From an uncultured Collinsella sp. (GTDB taxonomy: Bacteria; Actinomycetota; Coriobacteriia; Coriobacteriales; Coriobacteriaceae), in contig USQE01000114.1 of assembly GCA_900556675.1 (NCBI GenBank), forward strand, positions 1-5,046: a stretch of 5,046 nt of DNA, in the 5' to 3' direction. Under the pieces are notes generated by a model. That model was not told where the DNA came from. It did not search any database and worked only from the letters and a program-made list of their open reading frames with translations. Positions 1-5,046 of the stretch are shown here, one piece after another. The translations under genes and the position numbers were made by a program. Every line of letters begins with the position of its first letter. Positions within the stretch are counted from its first letter, which is position 1.

Positions 1-20
1 ACGAGATTGTAGCTCTGGCG

Positions 21-698
21 CTAGTCCAGGTCGTCGGCGGCAAAGTTGTCGATCGGGGCGAAGGGGTCAGCCACGGGGACAACCGGATCAGCGACAGGCA
101 GCGGCTCGGCGGCGGGAACGGTCACTGCAGGAGAAGCCGCAGAACCGACCGGCGTGGAGGCCATAAGGTCGGACGGGAAGGAATTCTGCGCATCGTCCAT
201 GAAGTGCTGGATGAGCTTGAGGTACTCGGCTTTGAACTCCTCACGGGAAGCCTTCAGACGGTCGATCTCCTCGAGCTCGGCCTGCTTCTCGGTCAGGGCC
301 TGACGGATGACCTCGCGGGCCTTGGCGTCGGCTTCGTTGCGGATGCGCTCAGCGTTCTCGTTGGCATCGTTGACGATGCCCTCGGCGGTCTGCTGGGCAG
401 CAATCAGCGCAGCGGAGATCTGGCGCTCCTGAGCGGAGAAGTCGGGTGCGGGAGCGGCCACAGGAGCGGCGGGAACGGCCTGAGCGGCAGCGTCCTGAGC
501 CTGGGCAAGCTGGGCCTGCGTGTCGGCAAGCTGCTGCTCGGTGGCAGTCAGACGACCCTTAAGATCGACAATCTTGGCAAGCATAGCGTCAACCTCGGAG
601 GACAGCGTCTCCAAAAAGACGTCGACCTCGGCGGGATCATAGCCGCGCTTGGCCTCAGAGAAAGTCTGAGCCTGGATGTCAGCAGGGGTAATAGCCAT
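21..698 (-). CDS. divIVA: DivIVA-family polar/septal coiled-coil scaffold protein
   Basis: This is a 225-residue DivIVA protein, which binds negatively curved membrane at poles and septa and recruits division or growth proteins. The N-terminal lipid-binding domain is clear: MAITPADIQAQTF at residues 1-13, then KRGYDPAEVDVFL at 17-29. A coiled coil covers about 30-70, an Ala/Pro-rich hinge about 71-86, and a second, highly charged coiled coil about 88-165. The tail (175-225) is Pro/Val/Ala-rich, contains two PVADP copies (201-205, 208-212) and ends in acidic DDLD. The ATG has AAGGAG 8 nt upstream (707-712). It is the last gene of the ylmE-sepF-yggT-divIVA string, 62 bp after yggT. The Phe that precedes the conserved Arg in Bacillus DivIVA is Lys17 here. 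The family call is firm. Whether it drives polar growth, as in mycobacteria, or placement of the division site cannot be told from sequence. Confidence 0.95.
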   Translation of the reverse strand: MAITPADIQAQTFSEAKRGYDPAEVDVFLETLSSEVDAMLAKIVDLKGRLTATEQQLADTQAQLAQAQDAAAQAVPAAPVAAPAPDFSAQERQISAALIAAQQTAEGIVNDANENAERIRNEADAKAREVIRQALTEKQAELEEIDRLKASREEFKAEYLKLIQHFMDDAQNSFPSDLMASTPVGSAASPAVTVPAAEPLPVADPVVPVADPFAPIDNFAADDLD

Positions 699-724
699 AA
701 CAAGTTCTCCTTTATCATCGCCTT

Positions 725-739
725 GGCGCCGGGCGCCCG
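725..739. repeat. GC palindromes in the yggT-divIVA gap
   Basis: Two overlapping perfect palindromes, GGCGCC (725-730) and CGGGCGCCCG (730-739), sit 26 to 41 bases upstream of the divIVA start in the 62-bp gap after yggT. A small perfect hairpin, TACTG-GCT-CAGTA on the minus strand, lies just upstream (748-760). No T-run follows, so this does not look like a terminator. It could be a minor mRNA structure or chance in GC-rich DNA. Confidence 0.3.
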
Positions 740-760
740 ACGTAAGTTACTGAGCCAGTA

Positions 761-1042
761 CTATACGAGTATACCTATAAGAAGCTGCAGAATCAGCCTC
801 TGCACCAACTGCAACGCAATAATCGCAACGACCGGCGAAAAATCAACGCCGCCCATCGGCGGAATAAACCGACGAAACAGGTTGAGCCACGGACCGCAGA
901 CGCTATCGAGCACCGCGGCGATATCCTGCAGCAGGCCGCCCTGCTTCATGGGAATCCACGTCATAAAGCAATAGACCACAATAAGTGTGGAGTAGAAGTT
1001 GAACAGCGTGTTGACCAGCTGGACAATGGTGTAGATGTTGAT
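761..1042 (-). CDS. yggT: YggT/YlmG family two-helix membrane protein (non-canonical start proposed)
   Basis: This is a small integral membrane protein of the YggT (YlmG) family, encoded between sepF and divIVA as in many Gram-positive bacteria. Its exact role is unknown; links to division and osmotic stress have been proposed. With the start at ATC 1042 it has 93 residues. Membrane segment 1 is about 8-30. The family signature GPWLNLFRRFIPPMGGVDFSP is at about 50-70, and membrane segment 2 is about 71-93, running to the C-terminus. The first standard start codon in frame is GTG at 979. It would cut membrane segment 1 in half, give only 72 residues, and has no Shine-Dalgarno sequence before it. 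A GAGGAG sits 6 nt before ATC 1042, so I place the start there; ATT 1048 or ATC 1036 are alternatives. The frame is that of sepF, whose TAA lies 21 bp upstream of the proposed start. Family call firm, start uncertain. Confidence 0.85.
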   Translation of the reverse strand: MNIYTIVQLVNTLFNFYSTLIVVYCFMTWIPMKQGGLLQDIAAVLDSVCGPWLNLFRRFIPPMGGVDFSPVVAIIALQLVQRLILQLLIGILV

Positions 1043-1048
1043 GAGAAT

Positions 1049-1054
1049 CTCCTC
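1049..1054 (-). promoter_or_regulatory. Ribosome binding site that decides the yggT start
   Basis: The minus strand reads GAGGAG here, 9 bp after the sepF TAA stop and 6 nt ahead of an in-frame ATC at 1040-1042. It is the only good Shine-Dalgarno match between the sepF stop and the first membrane helix of YggT. It argues that translation begins here rather than at the downstream GTG (977-979), which has none. Confidence 0.55.
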
Positions 1055-1063
1055 GTCTTGGGT

Positions 1064-1789
1064 TTACTTAAGGTAGCCGTCGGCGCGCAGCTTATTGAGG
1101 TCCGAATCCTTGACCTCGCAGCCGGCGGGCAGCACCATAAACACGCGATCGCCCACCTCTTTGACCGTAGCGCCCAGGCCGCAGGCAAAGCCATAGCTAA
1201 AGTCCAGGACACGCTTGGCGACCTCGGTGCGAACGCCAACAAAAATCAGCGCAACGGGCTGCTTGGTGCGCACGCGGCGGACAACGGTCTCGACATCGTC
1301 ATAGCTCTCAGGGCGCAGGACATAGGCAGGCAGCTGCGGCGTGGCGTTAATGATGTTGTTTGCATAGGCCGAGGCGTCGCTCGGCGCAGAAGCGGGCGCA
1401 GGTGCCGCGGCACGAGCGCGGGCGCTCTCGGCATAACTCGACGGCGTGTCGTAAGCGCCGGGGCGATAGCCGCCTGCGGCACTATCCTGAGAACGCGACG
1501 GCGGATTGTACGTCGTTGCATGACGCGAGTCATCGCCGACCAGCTGGCCGGAGCGCGTATACACGGCGACCGACTCGGCCTCACCGCGGCGCGTTTGGCC
1601 CAGCAGGCCGTTACTCGGCTCGTCCTGGGTATAGAAGCCCTCGCCCGAGGTACCGCTGTAGCCGTTGTTCTGATAGCCATCATCGTAGCCGTCATCGTAG
1701 CCGTAGTCGTCATCCTGGTCATAGCTCTGGTCGTAACCCTGCTGGCCGCCCAGGTGCATCTTATTTTTAATCTCGTCAAGGAAGCCCAT
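1064..1789 (-). CDS. sepF: SepF cell division protein (FtsZ membrane anchor)
   Basis: SepF is a cytoplasmic protein that tethers and bundles FtsZ filaments at the division site. The 241-residue product starts with a short amphipathic membrane-binding helix (MGFLDEIKNKMHL, 1-13). A long disordered linker follows (about 14-150), with a Tyr/Asp/Gly-rich part at 19-44 and an Ala/Pro/Ser-rich part at about 121-142. The C-terminal SepF domain is at about 153-226: LRPESYDDVETVVRRV, then PVALIFVGV, the conserved VLDFSYGFACGLGATV, and RVFMVLP. It is clearly longer than Bacillus SepF (about 150 residues), almost all of the difference being linker. The ATG has AGGA 7 nt upstream. It lies 60 bp after ylmE, and its stop is 21 bp before the proposed yggT start, so translational coupling is plausible. 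In Actinobacteria, which lack FtsA, SepF is the main known anchor. Confidence is high. Confidence 0.95.
   Translation of the reverse strand: MGFLDEIKNKMHLGGQQGYDQSYDQDDDYGYDDGYDDGYQNNGYSGTSGEGFYTQDEPSNGLLGQTRRGEAESVAVYTRSGQLVGDDSRHATTYNPPSRSQDSAAGGYRPGAYDTPSSYAESARARAAAPAPASAPSDASAYANNIINATPQLPAYVLRPESYDDVETVVRRVRTKQPVALIFVGVRTEVAKRVLDFSYGFACGLGATVKEVGDRVFMVLPAGCEVKDSDLNKLRADGYLK
1681..1704 (-). repeat. Two-copy 12-bp tandem repeat in the SepF linker
   Basis: The plus-strand unit CATCGTAGCCGT occurs twice in perfect tandem (1681-1692 and 1693-1704). It encodes the repeating Tyr-Asp-Asp-Gly of the SepF linker, and degenerate versions extend to both sides. The length is a multiple of three, so copy-number changes would lengthen or shorten the linker without breaking the frame. 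Confidence 0.75.
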
Positions 1790-1819
1790 GGTTGTGTCCT
1801 CTCACGGTTTAGTGCAGGC

Positions 1820-1848
1820 GCTCTGTAAACCAGTGCGCACTTCAGAGC
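1820..1848. repeat. Inverted repeat in the ylmE-sepF gap
   Basis: GCTCTG (1820-1825) and CAGAGC (1843-1848) form a perfect 6-bp inverted repeat. Its 17-nt loop itself holds the 10-bp palindrome AGTGCGCACT (1832-1841). It starts 2 bp after the ylmE stop codon and fills about half of the 60-bp gap before sepF. The minus-strand transcript has no U-run after the stem, so it is not a standard terminator. A stabilising or processing stem, or a protein site, is possible. Confidence 0.35.
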
Positions 1849-1849
1849 C

Positions 1850-2587
1850 CTATTTTACTGCAAACTCCGGGCTAAATACTACCCTGCCCAGGCGAACGAG
1901 CGTAGAGCCCTCCTCAAGGGCAGGCTCAAAGTCCTCGCTCATGCCGCAAGAAAGCTCGGGCAGCCTCAGATCGGGATGCGCCGCCTCCAACTCATCCCTC
2001 AGCTCTCGCAGCCCGGCAAAGGTGCGACGCGCCACATCCTTGTTCCCCCGAGGGGCCATAGTCATAAGGCCCTGCACACAAATTCCCTCAAGTTCCGCAA
2101 GCTCGCCGGCAGCGCCACGAATCTCATCGGGCGAAAAACCGCCCTTGGACTCCTCGCCGCTTACGTTAACCTCGATCAGCACCTGCTGGGGGGCGGCGAG
2201 CTCGCCAGCTTCGATCTTGCGAATGGCACGGCTCGAGATCGCCTGCGCCAAATGAAGCGACCCCACCGAATGAATCAGCTCGGCCGAGCCCAACACCGCG
2301 TTGATCTTGTTGGTCTGAAGGTTGCCAATCATGTCGAAGCGCACCTCGGGCAGCTCCGGATGATCCGCCAGACCTGCAAGTTTGCGGACGAGCTCTTGCG
2401 GGCGGTTCTCGGCAAAATGGCGATATCCCACCTGGATGGCCGCGATGGTCTCATCGACGCCGACGGTCTTGGACACGGCAATCAAACGCGCGGCATCACG
2501 GGGCCTCCCGGCGCGATCGAGCGCGGCATAGAAACGCTCGAGTATCTGCTCGCGGCGAGCGCGCATTACATTCAAATAGTTATCCAT
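1850..2587 (-). CDS. ylmE: YggS/YlmE-type pyridoxal phosphate homeostasis protein
   Basis: This is a 245-residue, soluble, PLP-binding protein of the YggS/PLPBP family. It has the fold of alanine racemase domain 1, lacks a known catalytic reaction, and helps keep PLP and amino-acid pools in balance. The PLP lysine is K40 in RLIAVSKTV (35-43). Other family blocks are HFAENRPQEL (58-67), RFDMIGNLQTNKI (83-95), IHSVGSLHLAQAI (105-117), VNVSGEESKGGF (140-151), GLMTMAP (173-179) and CGMSEDF...EEGSTLVRLG (214-234). The last block includes the phosphate-binding Gly-Ser-Thr and Arg. The length is slightly above that of typical YggS proteins. I chose ATG 2587 because GGAGG lies 9 nt upstream; a TTG two codons earlier is only 3 nt from it. 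Position just before sepF matches ylmE in the ylmD-E-F-G-H-divIVA block. Very sure of the family; the symbol is chosen from context. Confidence 0.95.
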   Translation of the reverse strand: MDNYLNVMRARREQILERFYAALDRAGRPRDAARLIAVSKTVGVDETIAAIQVGYRHFAENRPQELVRKLAGLADHPELPEVRFDMIGNLQTNKINAVLGSAELIHSVGSLHLAQAISSRAIRKIEAGELAAPQQVLIEVNVSGEESKGGFSPDEIRGAAGELAELEGICVQGLMTMAPRGNKDVARRTFAGLRELRDELEAAHPDLRLPELSCGMSEDFEPALEEGSTLVRLGRVVFSPEFAVK

Positions 2588-2596
2588 TGCCAATCG

Positions 2597-2601
2597 CCTC
2601 C
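2597..2601 (-). promoter_or_regulatory. Ribosome binding site that decides the ylmE start
   Basis: The minus strand reads GGAGG here, 9 nt before ATG 2587 but only 3 nt before the in-frame TTG at 2593. The spacing favours the ATG and removes two residues from the longest possible reading. Confidence 0.7.
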
Positions 2602-2637
2602 GCTAACAGCACAACAAGTAGTCCCATGCTAACGCAA

Positions 2638-2669
2638 GAGCGCAGCCCCGCATCCGCAAGGCCGCGCTC
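2638..2669 (-). terminator. Possible weak terminator hairpin after phoU
   Basis: GAGCGC (2638-2643) pairs with GCGCTC (2664-2669). Inside, after one mismatch, GCC and GGC add three more pairs. The hairpin is 38 bp downstream of the phoU stop and about 50 bp upstream of the ylmE start. On the minus strand it is followed by TTGCGTT, a poor U-tract, so any rho-independent termination would be partial. It could mark the boundary between the phosphate operon and the division block, or let some transcription pass through. Confidence 0.4.
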
Positions 2670-2706
2670 CCTTAGGTATTTACAATCTCTCAACGAACGG
2701 GGTACC

Positions 2707-3564
2707 CTACTCCTCGTCGTCCTCGGCATCATCCTCGTCCTCAAGATGATCCAACAGGTAGCGAAGACCCTCGCTCACCTCGTTAGCGGGCACCTTGGCA
2801 ACAAAGCGTGCATCCACGGCGGGCCTCATAATGACGCCCTCGCCCGAAGGCACGCGCATGCTCTCGAGCTCGTCCTCATCCGTACAGGCGATATCGCCGG
2901 CAGTCATACGCTGTCCGGTCAAAAGGAAGGTCAGACGGCAGGCGGCATCGATGGAAATCGAGGCAATGCGATCGAGGTAGCGCGAAACCATGATGGCACG
3001 GCGCAGGTCGTCATAGTTGCTGTCGTCGTCCATAAAATCGCCGGTGTCCATGCGGTTAAAGGTACGGAAGAACTTCTCGTACGCCGCATGTACCGGCTCA
3101 TCCTCAACGGCCAGGTTGCAGATGATGGACATGTCGTTGGTGACGAGCGCGGACAGCGACGAGCCCAGCACCTGGTACACGGCCTCGGCCTCGGCCTCAA
3201 CCGTGCCGACGAGCTCCTGAGGCAGCGAGATGTCGGCCTTGACCATGTGACGCGTGGCGCGGCAGATCTGGCGAACCTTATCGGTCATGCGCTGCAGGTT
3301 AAAGTCGACGTAGATAATCGTCTGCAGCAAACGGAAGTCGGAGGCGACCGGCGACTGCGTAGCGATCAGGTTGTAGCACACGGCCTCCAAGTTGGCGCAG
3401 CGAGCATCAATCGAAAGCGTGCGCTTCTTGGTCTTAGTGGCGAGCTTGCGGTCGTCGGTCACATAGGCCTTCACGGCGTCGTGAAGGGCAAGATCGACGG
3501 CCTCGTAGATGCTCAACATCTCGTGACGGGCCTCGATGAGCTGACGGGAAAACAGTTTGCGCAT
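2707..3564 (-). CDS. phoU: PhoU phosphate-signalling regulator with C-terminal extension
   Basis: PhoU is a cytoplasmic helical protein that couples the Pst transporter to the phosphate sensor kinase and restrains phosphate uptake. The 285-residue product shows the twin three-helix-bundle architecture. The N-terminal FSRQLIEARHEML (5-17) resembles the usual FxxxLxxL opening. Repeat 1 carries VDFNLQRMTDKVRQI (86-100) and repeat 2 carries VSRYLDRIASISIDAA (193-208), matching the two family D/E-xxx-D metal-site helices only in part. The usual length is about 215-240 residues; here about 65 residues follow the second bundle, including VIMRPAVDARFVAKVPANEV (244-263) and a very acidic end (275-285). 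The ATG has GGAG 6 nt upstream. It is 97 bp after pstB and ends the visible pst operon. It is likely transcribed with pstAB from a phosphate-controlled promoter outside the window. The family call is firm; the role of the tail is unknown. Confidence 0.93.
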   Translation of the reverse strand: MRKLFSRQLIEARHEMLSIYEAVDLALHDAVKAYVTDDRKLATKTKKRTLSIDARCANLEAVCYNLIATQSPVASDFRLLQTIIYVDFNLQRMTDKVRQICRATRHMVKADISLPQELVGTVEAEAEAVYQVLGSSLSALVTNDMSIICNLAVEDEPVHAAYEKFFRTFNRMDTGDFMDDDSNYDDLRRAIMVSRYLDRIASISIDAACRLTFLLTGQRMTAGDIACTDEDELESMRVPSGEGVIMRPAVDARFVAKVPANEVSEGLRYLLDHLEDEDDAEDDEE

Positions 3565-3584
3565 GGTTCACTCCAATCAGTTGG

Positions 3585-3658
3585 GTGCGGTCATGCCGCC
3601 CGCACAGTGAATACGCACCGGACCAGGTCCGATCGGCTTGGGACTAGTCGCACCGATC
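3585..3658. repeat. Cluster of inverted repeats in the pstB-phoU spacer
   Basis: The pstB-phoU spacer holds several short palindromes. GTGCG (3585-3589) pairs with CGCAC (3601-3605). CGGACC-A-GGTCCG covers 3619-3631. CCGATCGG lies at 3629-3636 and GACTAGTC at 3642-3649. GATCGG (3631-3636) can also pair with CCGATC (3653-3658), which reaches into the pstB stop codon. These alternative pairings could fold the transcript between pstB and phoU and lower or process phoU mRNA. No U-run follows, so a classical terminator is not supported. Confidence 0.4.
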
Positions 3659-4460
3659 AGCCAAAGCGGCCGGTGATATAGTCTTCCGTCCGCGAATCCA
3701 CCGGGCTGGTGAAGATCGCGTCGGTTTGACCATACTCGATGAGCGTGGCGGGCTCACCGGCAACTTCCTGCAAGAAAAATGCGGTGTAGTCGCTAATGCG
3801 AGCGGCCTGCTGCATAGAATGCGTGACGATGATGATCGTCATCTCGGGCGCCAGCTCGGCCATCAGATCCTCGACCTTAGATACGGACGTGGGGTCGATG
3901 GCGGAGCAGGGCTCGTCCATCAGAAGGACATCGGGCTGCACCGCAAGCACACGCGCGATGCACAGACGCTGCTGTTGACCGCCCGAGAGCGCCAAACCAT
4001 CCTTGTTGAGCTGATTGGATACCTCTTTCCAGAGGTTGGCGCGCTTGAGCGATTCTTCCACGATGTCGTCGAGGTCGCTTTTGCTAGTCACGCCCTGCAG
4101 ACGAGGGCCAAAAGCGACATTCTCGTAGATGGATTTGGGAAACGGGTTGGGCTGCTGAAAAATCATGCCCACGCGGCGACGAAGGTCGACCGGGTCGACG
4201 CCCTCGGCATAGATATCGTTGCCGTCGAGTGTCATGGTGCCCTCGACGCGAGTACCCTCGATAAGGTCGTTCATACGGTTGATGCAGCGCAAAAACGTCG
4301 ATTTACCACAGCCCGAAGGACCGATAAACGAGGTGATGGCGTTTTTGGCGATGTTGAGGTCGAGCCCCGTCAGCGCATGAAAGTCACCGTACCAAAAGTT
4401 GAAATCCTTGGCTGTGATGGCCGCTTGCTCCGGCGTGGGAGCGGACTGATAGACGGACAT
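3657..4460 (-). CDS. pstB: Phosphate ABC transporter ATP-binding protein PstB
   Basis: PstB is the cytoplasmic ATPase that powers phosphate import through PstC and PstA. The 267-residue product has all nucleotide-binding elements in order: A-loop FWYGDFHAL (22-30), Walker [10 protein letters not shown] (47-55), Q-loop [10 protein letters not shown] (101-110), signature LSGGQQQR (158-165), Walker B VLLMDEP (178-184) with catalytic Glu183, D-loop SAID (186-189) and switch His214 in IVTHSM. The end, [12 protein letters not shown], is the typical PstB C-terminus. Length is normal for the family. The start is ATG with AAGGAG 4 nt upstream, 12 bp after the pstA stop, a tight operon arrangement. No residue needed for activity is missing, and PstB is well separated from other ABC ATPases by PNPFPKS and the C-terminus. 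I am essentially certain of the call. Confidence 0.98.
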   Translation of the reverse strand: MSVYQSAPTPEQAAITAKDFNFWYGDFHALTGLDLNIAKNAITSFIGPSGCGKSTFLRCINRMNDLIEGTRVEGTMTLDGNDIYAEGVDPVDLRRRVGMIFQQPNPFPKSIYENVAFGPRLQGVTSKSDLDDIVEESLKRANLWKEVSNQLNKDGLALSGGQQQRLCIARVLAVQPDVLLMDEPCSAIDPTSVSKVEDLMAELAPEMTIIIVTHSMQQAARISDYTAFFLQEVAGEPATLIEYGQTDAIFTSPVDSRTEDYITGRFG

Positions 4461-4472
4461 GGGACTCCTTAA

Positions 4473-5046
4473 CTAGCGGCGCTTGCGCGACAGATAACGC
4501 GCAAACAGGTTGAAGGCCAGAATAATCGCCATCAGCAAAAGCGCAGTGCCGTAGGCTGCGTTCATGTTGATGCCGTCGTTGGCAAGCAAATAGAGGTGAA
4601 CGGTCATGGGACGACCGGAATCGAGCGGCGAGATCGGCAGATTGATGGCCTGACCCATGGTGTAGAGCACCACCGCGGTCTCGCCGATGGCGCGACCGAT
4701 GGCAAGGACGATGCCGGTGGCAATGCGGCCAAAGGCAGAAGGAAGCACGATCTTGGAGACGACCTGCCACTTGGTGGCGCCCAGGCCATATGCGCCCCAA
4801 CGGATATAGCGCGGAACGGCGCGAATTGCCTCCTCGGTGGTGCGCATGACGATGGGCAGCATCAGAAGCGCCAGCGCCAGAGCGGCCGAAACCATCGAAA
4901 GGCCCAGGCCCATGGCCTCAACAAACAAGGCGTAACCAAAGAGGCCCATAACGATGGAAGGCACCGAGGCCAGGGCATCGGCAGCATAGCGAATGATGTC
5001 GACGACCTTGCCCTGCTTGGCGTATTCGGCCAGATAGACCGCAGCC
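4473..5046 (-). CDS. pstA: Phosphate ABC transporter permease PstA (5' end outside window)
   Basis: PstA forms the membrane channel for phosphate together with PstC. The frame is open to the window edge, so 190 C-terminal residues are seen and roughly 90-110 N-terminal ones are missing. The visible part begins AAVYLAEYAKQGK, a typical PstA stretch, followed by ALASVPSIVMGLFG (24-37). The cytoplasmic EAA-type coupling loop that docks on PstB is at about 71-102: EEAIRAVP, then AYGLGATKWQVVSKIVLP. Next comes the helix with GRAIGETAVVLYTMG, conserved in PstA/PstC. Hydrophobic segments lie at about 33-47, 49-67, 105-130 and 165-184, and the protein ends in basic RKRR. An internal GTG at 4964 could be mistaken for the start, but the upstream codons are clearly PstA-like. 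pstB follows after 12 bp, so both are surely co-transcribed. Confidence 0.96.
   Translation of the reverse strand, partial: AAVYLAEYAKQGKVVDIIRYAADALASVPSIVMGLFGYALFVEAMGLGLSMVSAALALALLMLPIVMRTTEEAIRAVPRYIRWGAYGLGATKWQVVSKIVLPSAFGRIATGIVLAIGRAIGETAVVLYTMGQAINLPISPLDSGRPMTVHLYLLANDGINMNAAYGTALLLMAIILAFNLFARYLSRKRR

Noticed and set aside
1..20. Sequence downstream of divIVA
   Set aside because: Only 20 bases are visible; no terminator or gene start can be judged.
760..773. TATACT and TATAGT on the minus strand as a -10 box for a divIVA promoter
   Set aside because: Both lie in or at the end of yggT codons. At 17-bp spacing the upstream hexamers (GCAGCT, CTGATT) do not resemble TTGACA, so a promoter cannot be supported.
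204..974. 256-codon open frame on the plus strand opposite divIVA and yggT
   Set aside because: The Leu/Gly/Ser-rich translation mirrors the coiled-coil codons of divIVA. No recognisable domain, and it crosses two real genes.
1058..1828. Plus-strand frame with a hydrophobic Val/Ile/Ala stretch opposite sepF that looks like a membrane helix
   Set aside because: The hydrophobic stretch is the complement of the Asp/Tyr/Gly codon repeat in the SepF linker, so it is a by-product of that repeat.
2587..3681. 364-codon open frame on the plus strand opposite phoU
   Set aside because: It is fully antisense to a well-supported PhoU, spans the phoU-ylmE junction, has no family-like motif, and is explained by GC-rich third-position codon use on the other strand.
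3726..4472. 248-codon plus-strand frame opposite pstB
   Set aside because: Complete overlap with an unmistakable PstB and no coherent protein features.
4473..4964. GTG at 4964 as the start of a short permease
   Set aside because: The codons upstream continue the PstA family sequence without a stop to the window edge, so this is an internal Val codon.

Overview
The window is GC-rich and compact, and every gene I can support lies on the minus strand. Read in the direction of transcription (from high to low coordinates) the order is pstA (5' end cut by the window edge), pstB, phoU, ylmE (YggS-type PLP protein), sepF (ylmF), yggT (ylmG) and divIVA. The ylmE-sepF-ylmG-divIVA string is the conserved block next to the division cluster in Gram-positive bacteria. 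Together with the GC-rich codon use, the Lys-Arg-Gly-Tyr DivIVA N-terminus and the long low-complexity SepF linker, it suggests a member of the Actinomycetota. A Coriobacteriia (Collinsella-like) gut organism is my best guess, but this is inference; no marker in the window fixes the genus.

Region 1 (about 2707-5046) is the downstream half of a high-affinity phosphate uptake operon. It holds the last 190 residues of the permease PstA, the complete ATPase PstB 12 bp after it, and PhoU after a 97-bp spacer rich in inverted repeats. PstA and PstB form part of the inner-membrane importer. PhoU is the negative regulator that links transporter state to phosphate signalling; here it carries an unusual C-terminal extension ending in an acidic run.

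Region 2 (about 21-2587) is a cell division and growth block. YlmE is a PLP-homeostasis protein. SepF is a membrane anchor for FtsZ. YggT is a two-helix membrane protein of the YlmG family. DivIVA is a coiled-coil scaffold that marks poles and septa. The gaps between these genes are short (about 60 bp or less), which fits co-transcription. A weak hairpin between phoU and ylmE may separate the two regions.

The most noteworthy detail is at yggT. The full-length, family-like protein has no ATG, GTG, TTG or CTG at its N-terminus, yet a good GAGGAG ribosome binding site lies just ahead of ATC and ATT codons, in the same frame as the sepF stop codon. Otherwise this is ordinary core-genome DNA. I see no mobile element, CRISPR array, tRNA, rRNA or unknown defence-like system. 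No gene-free stretch exceeds about 120 bases.
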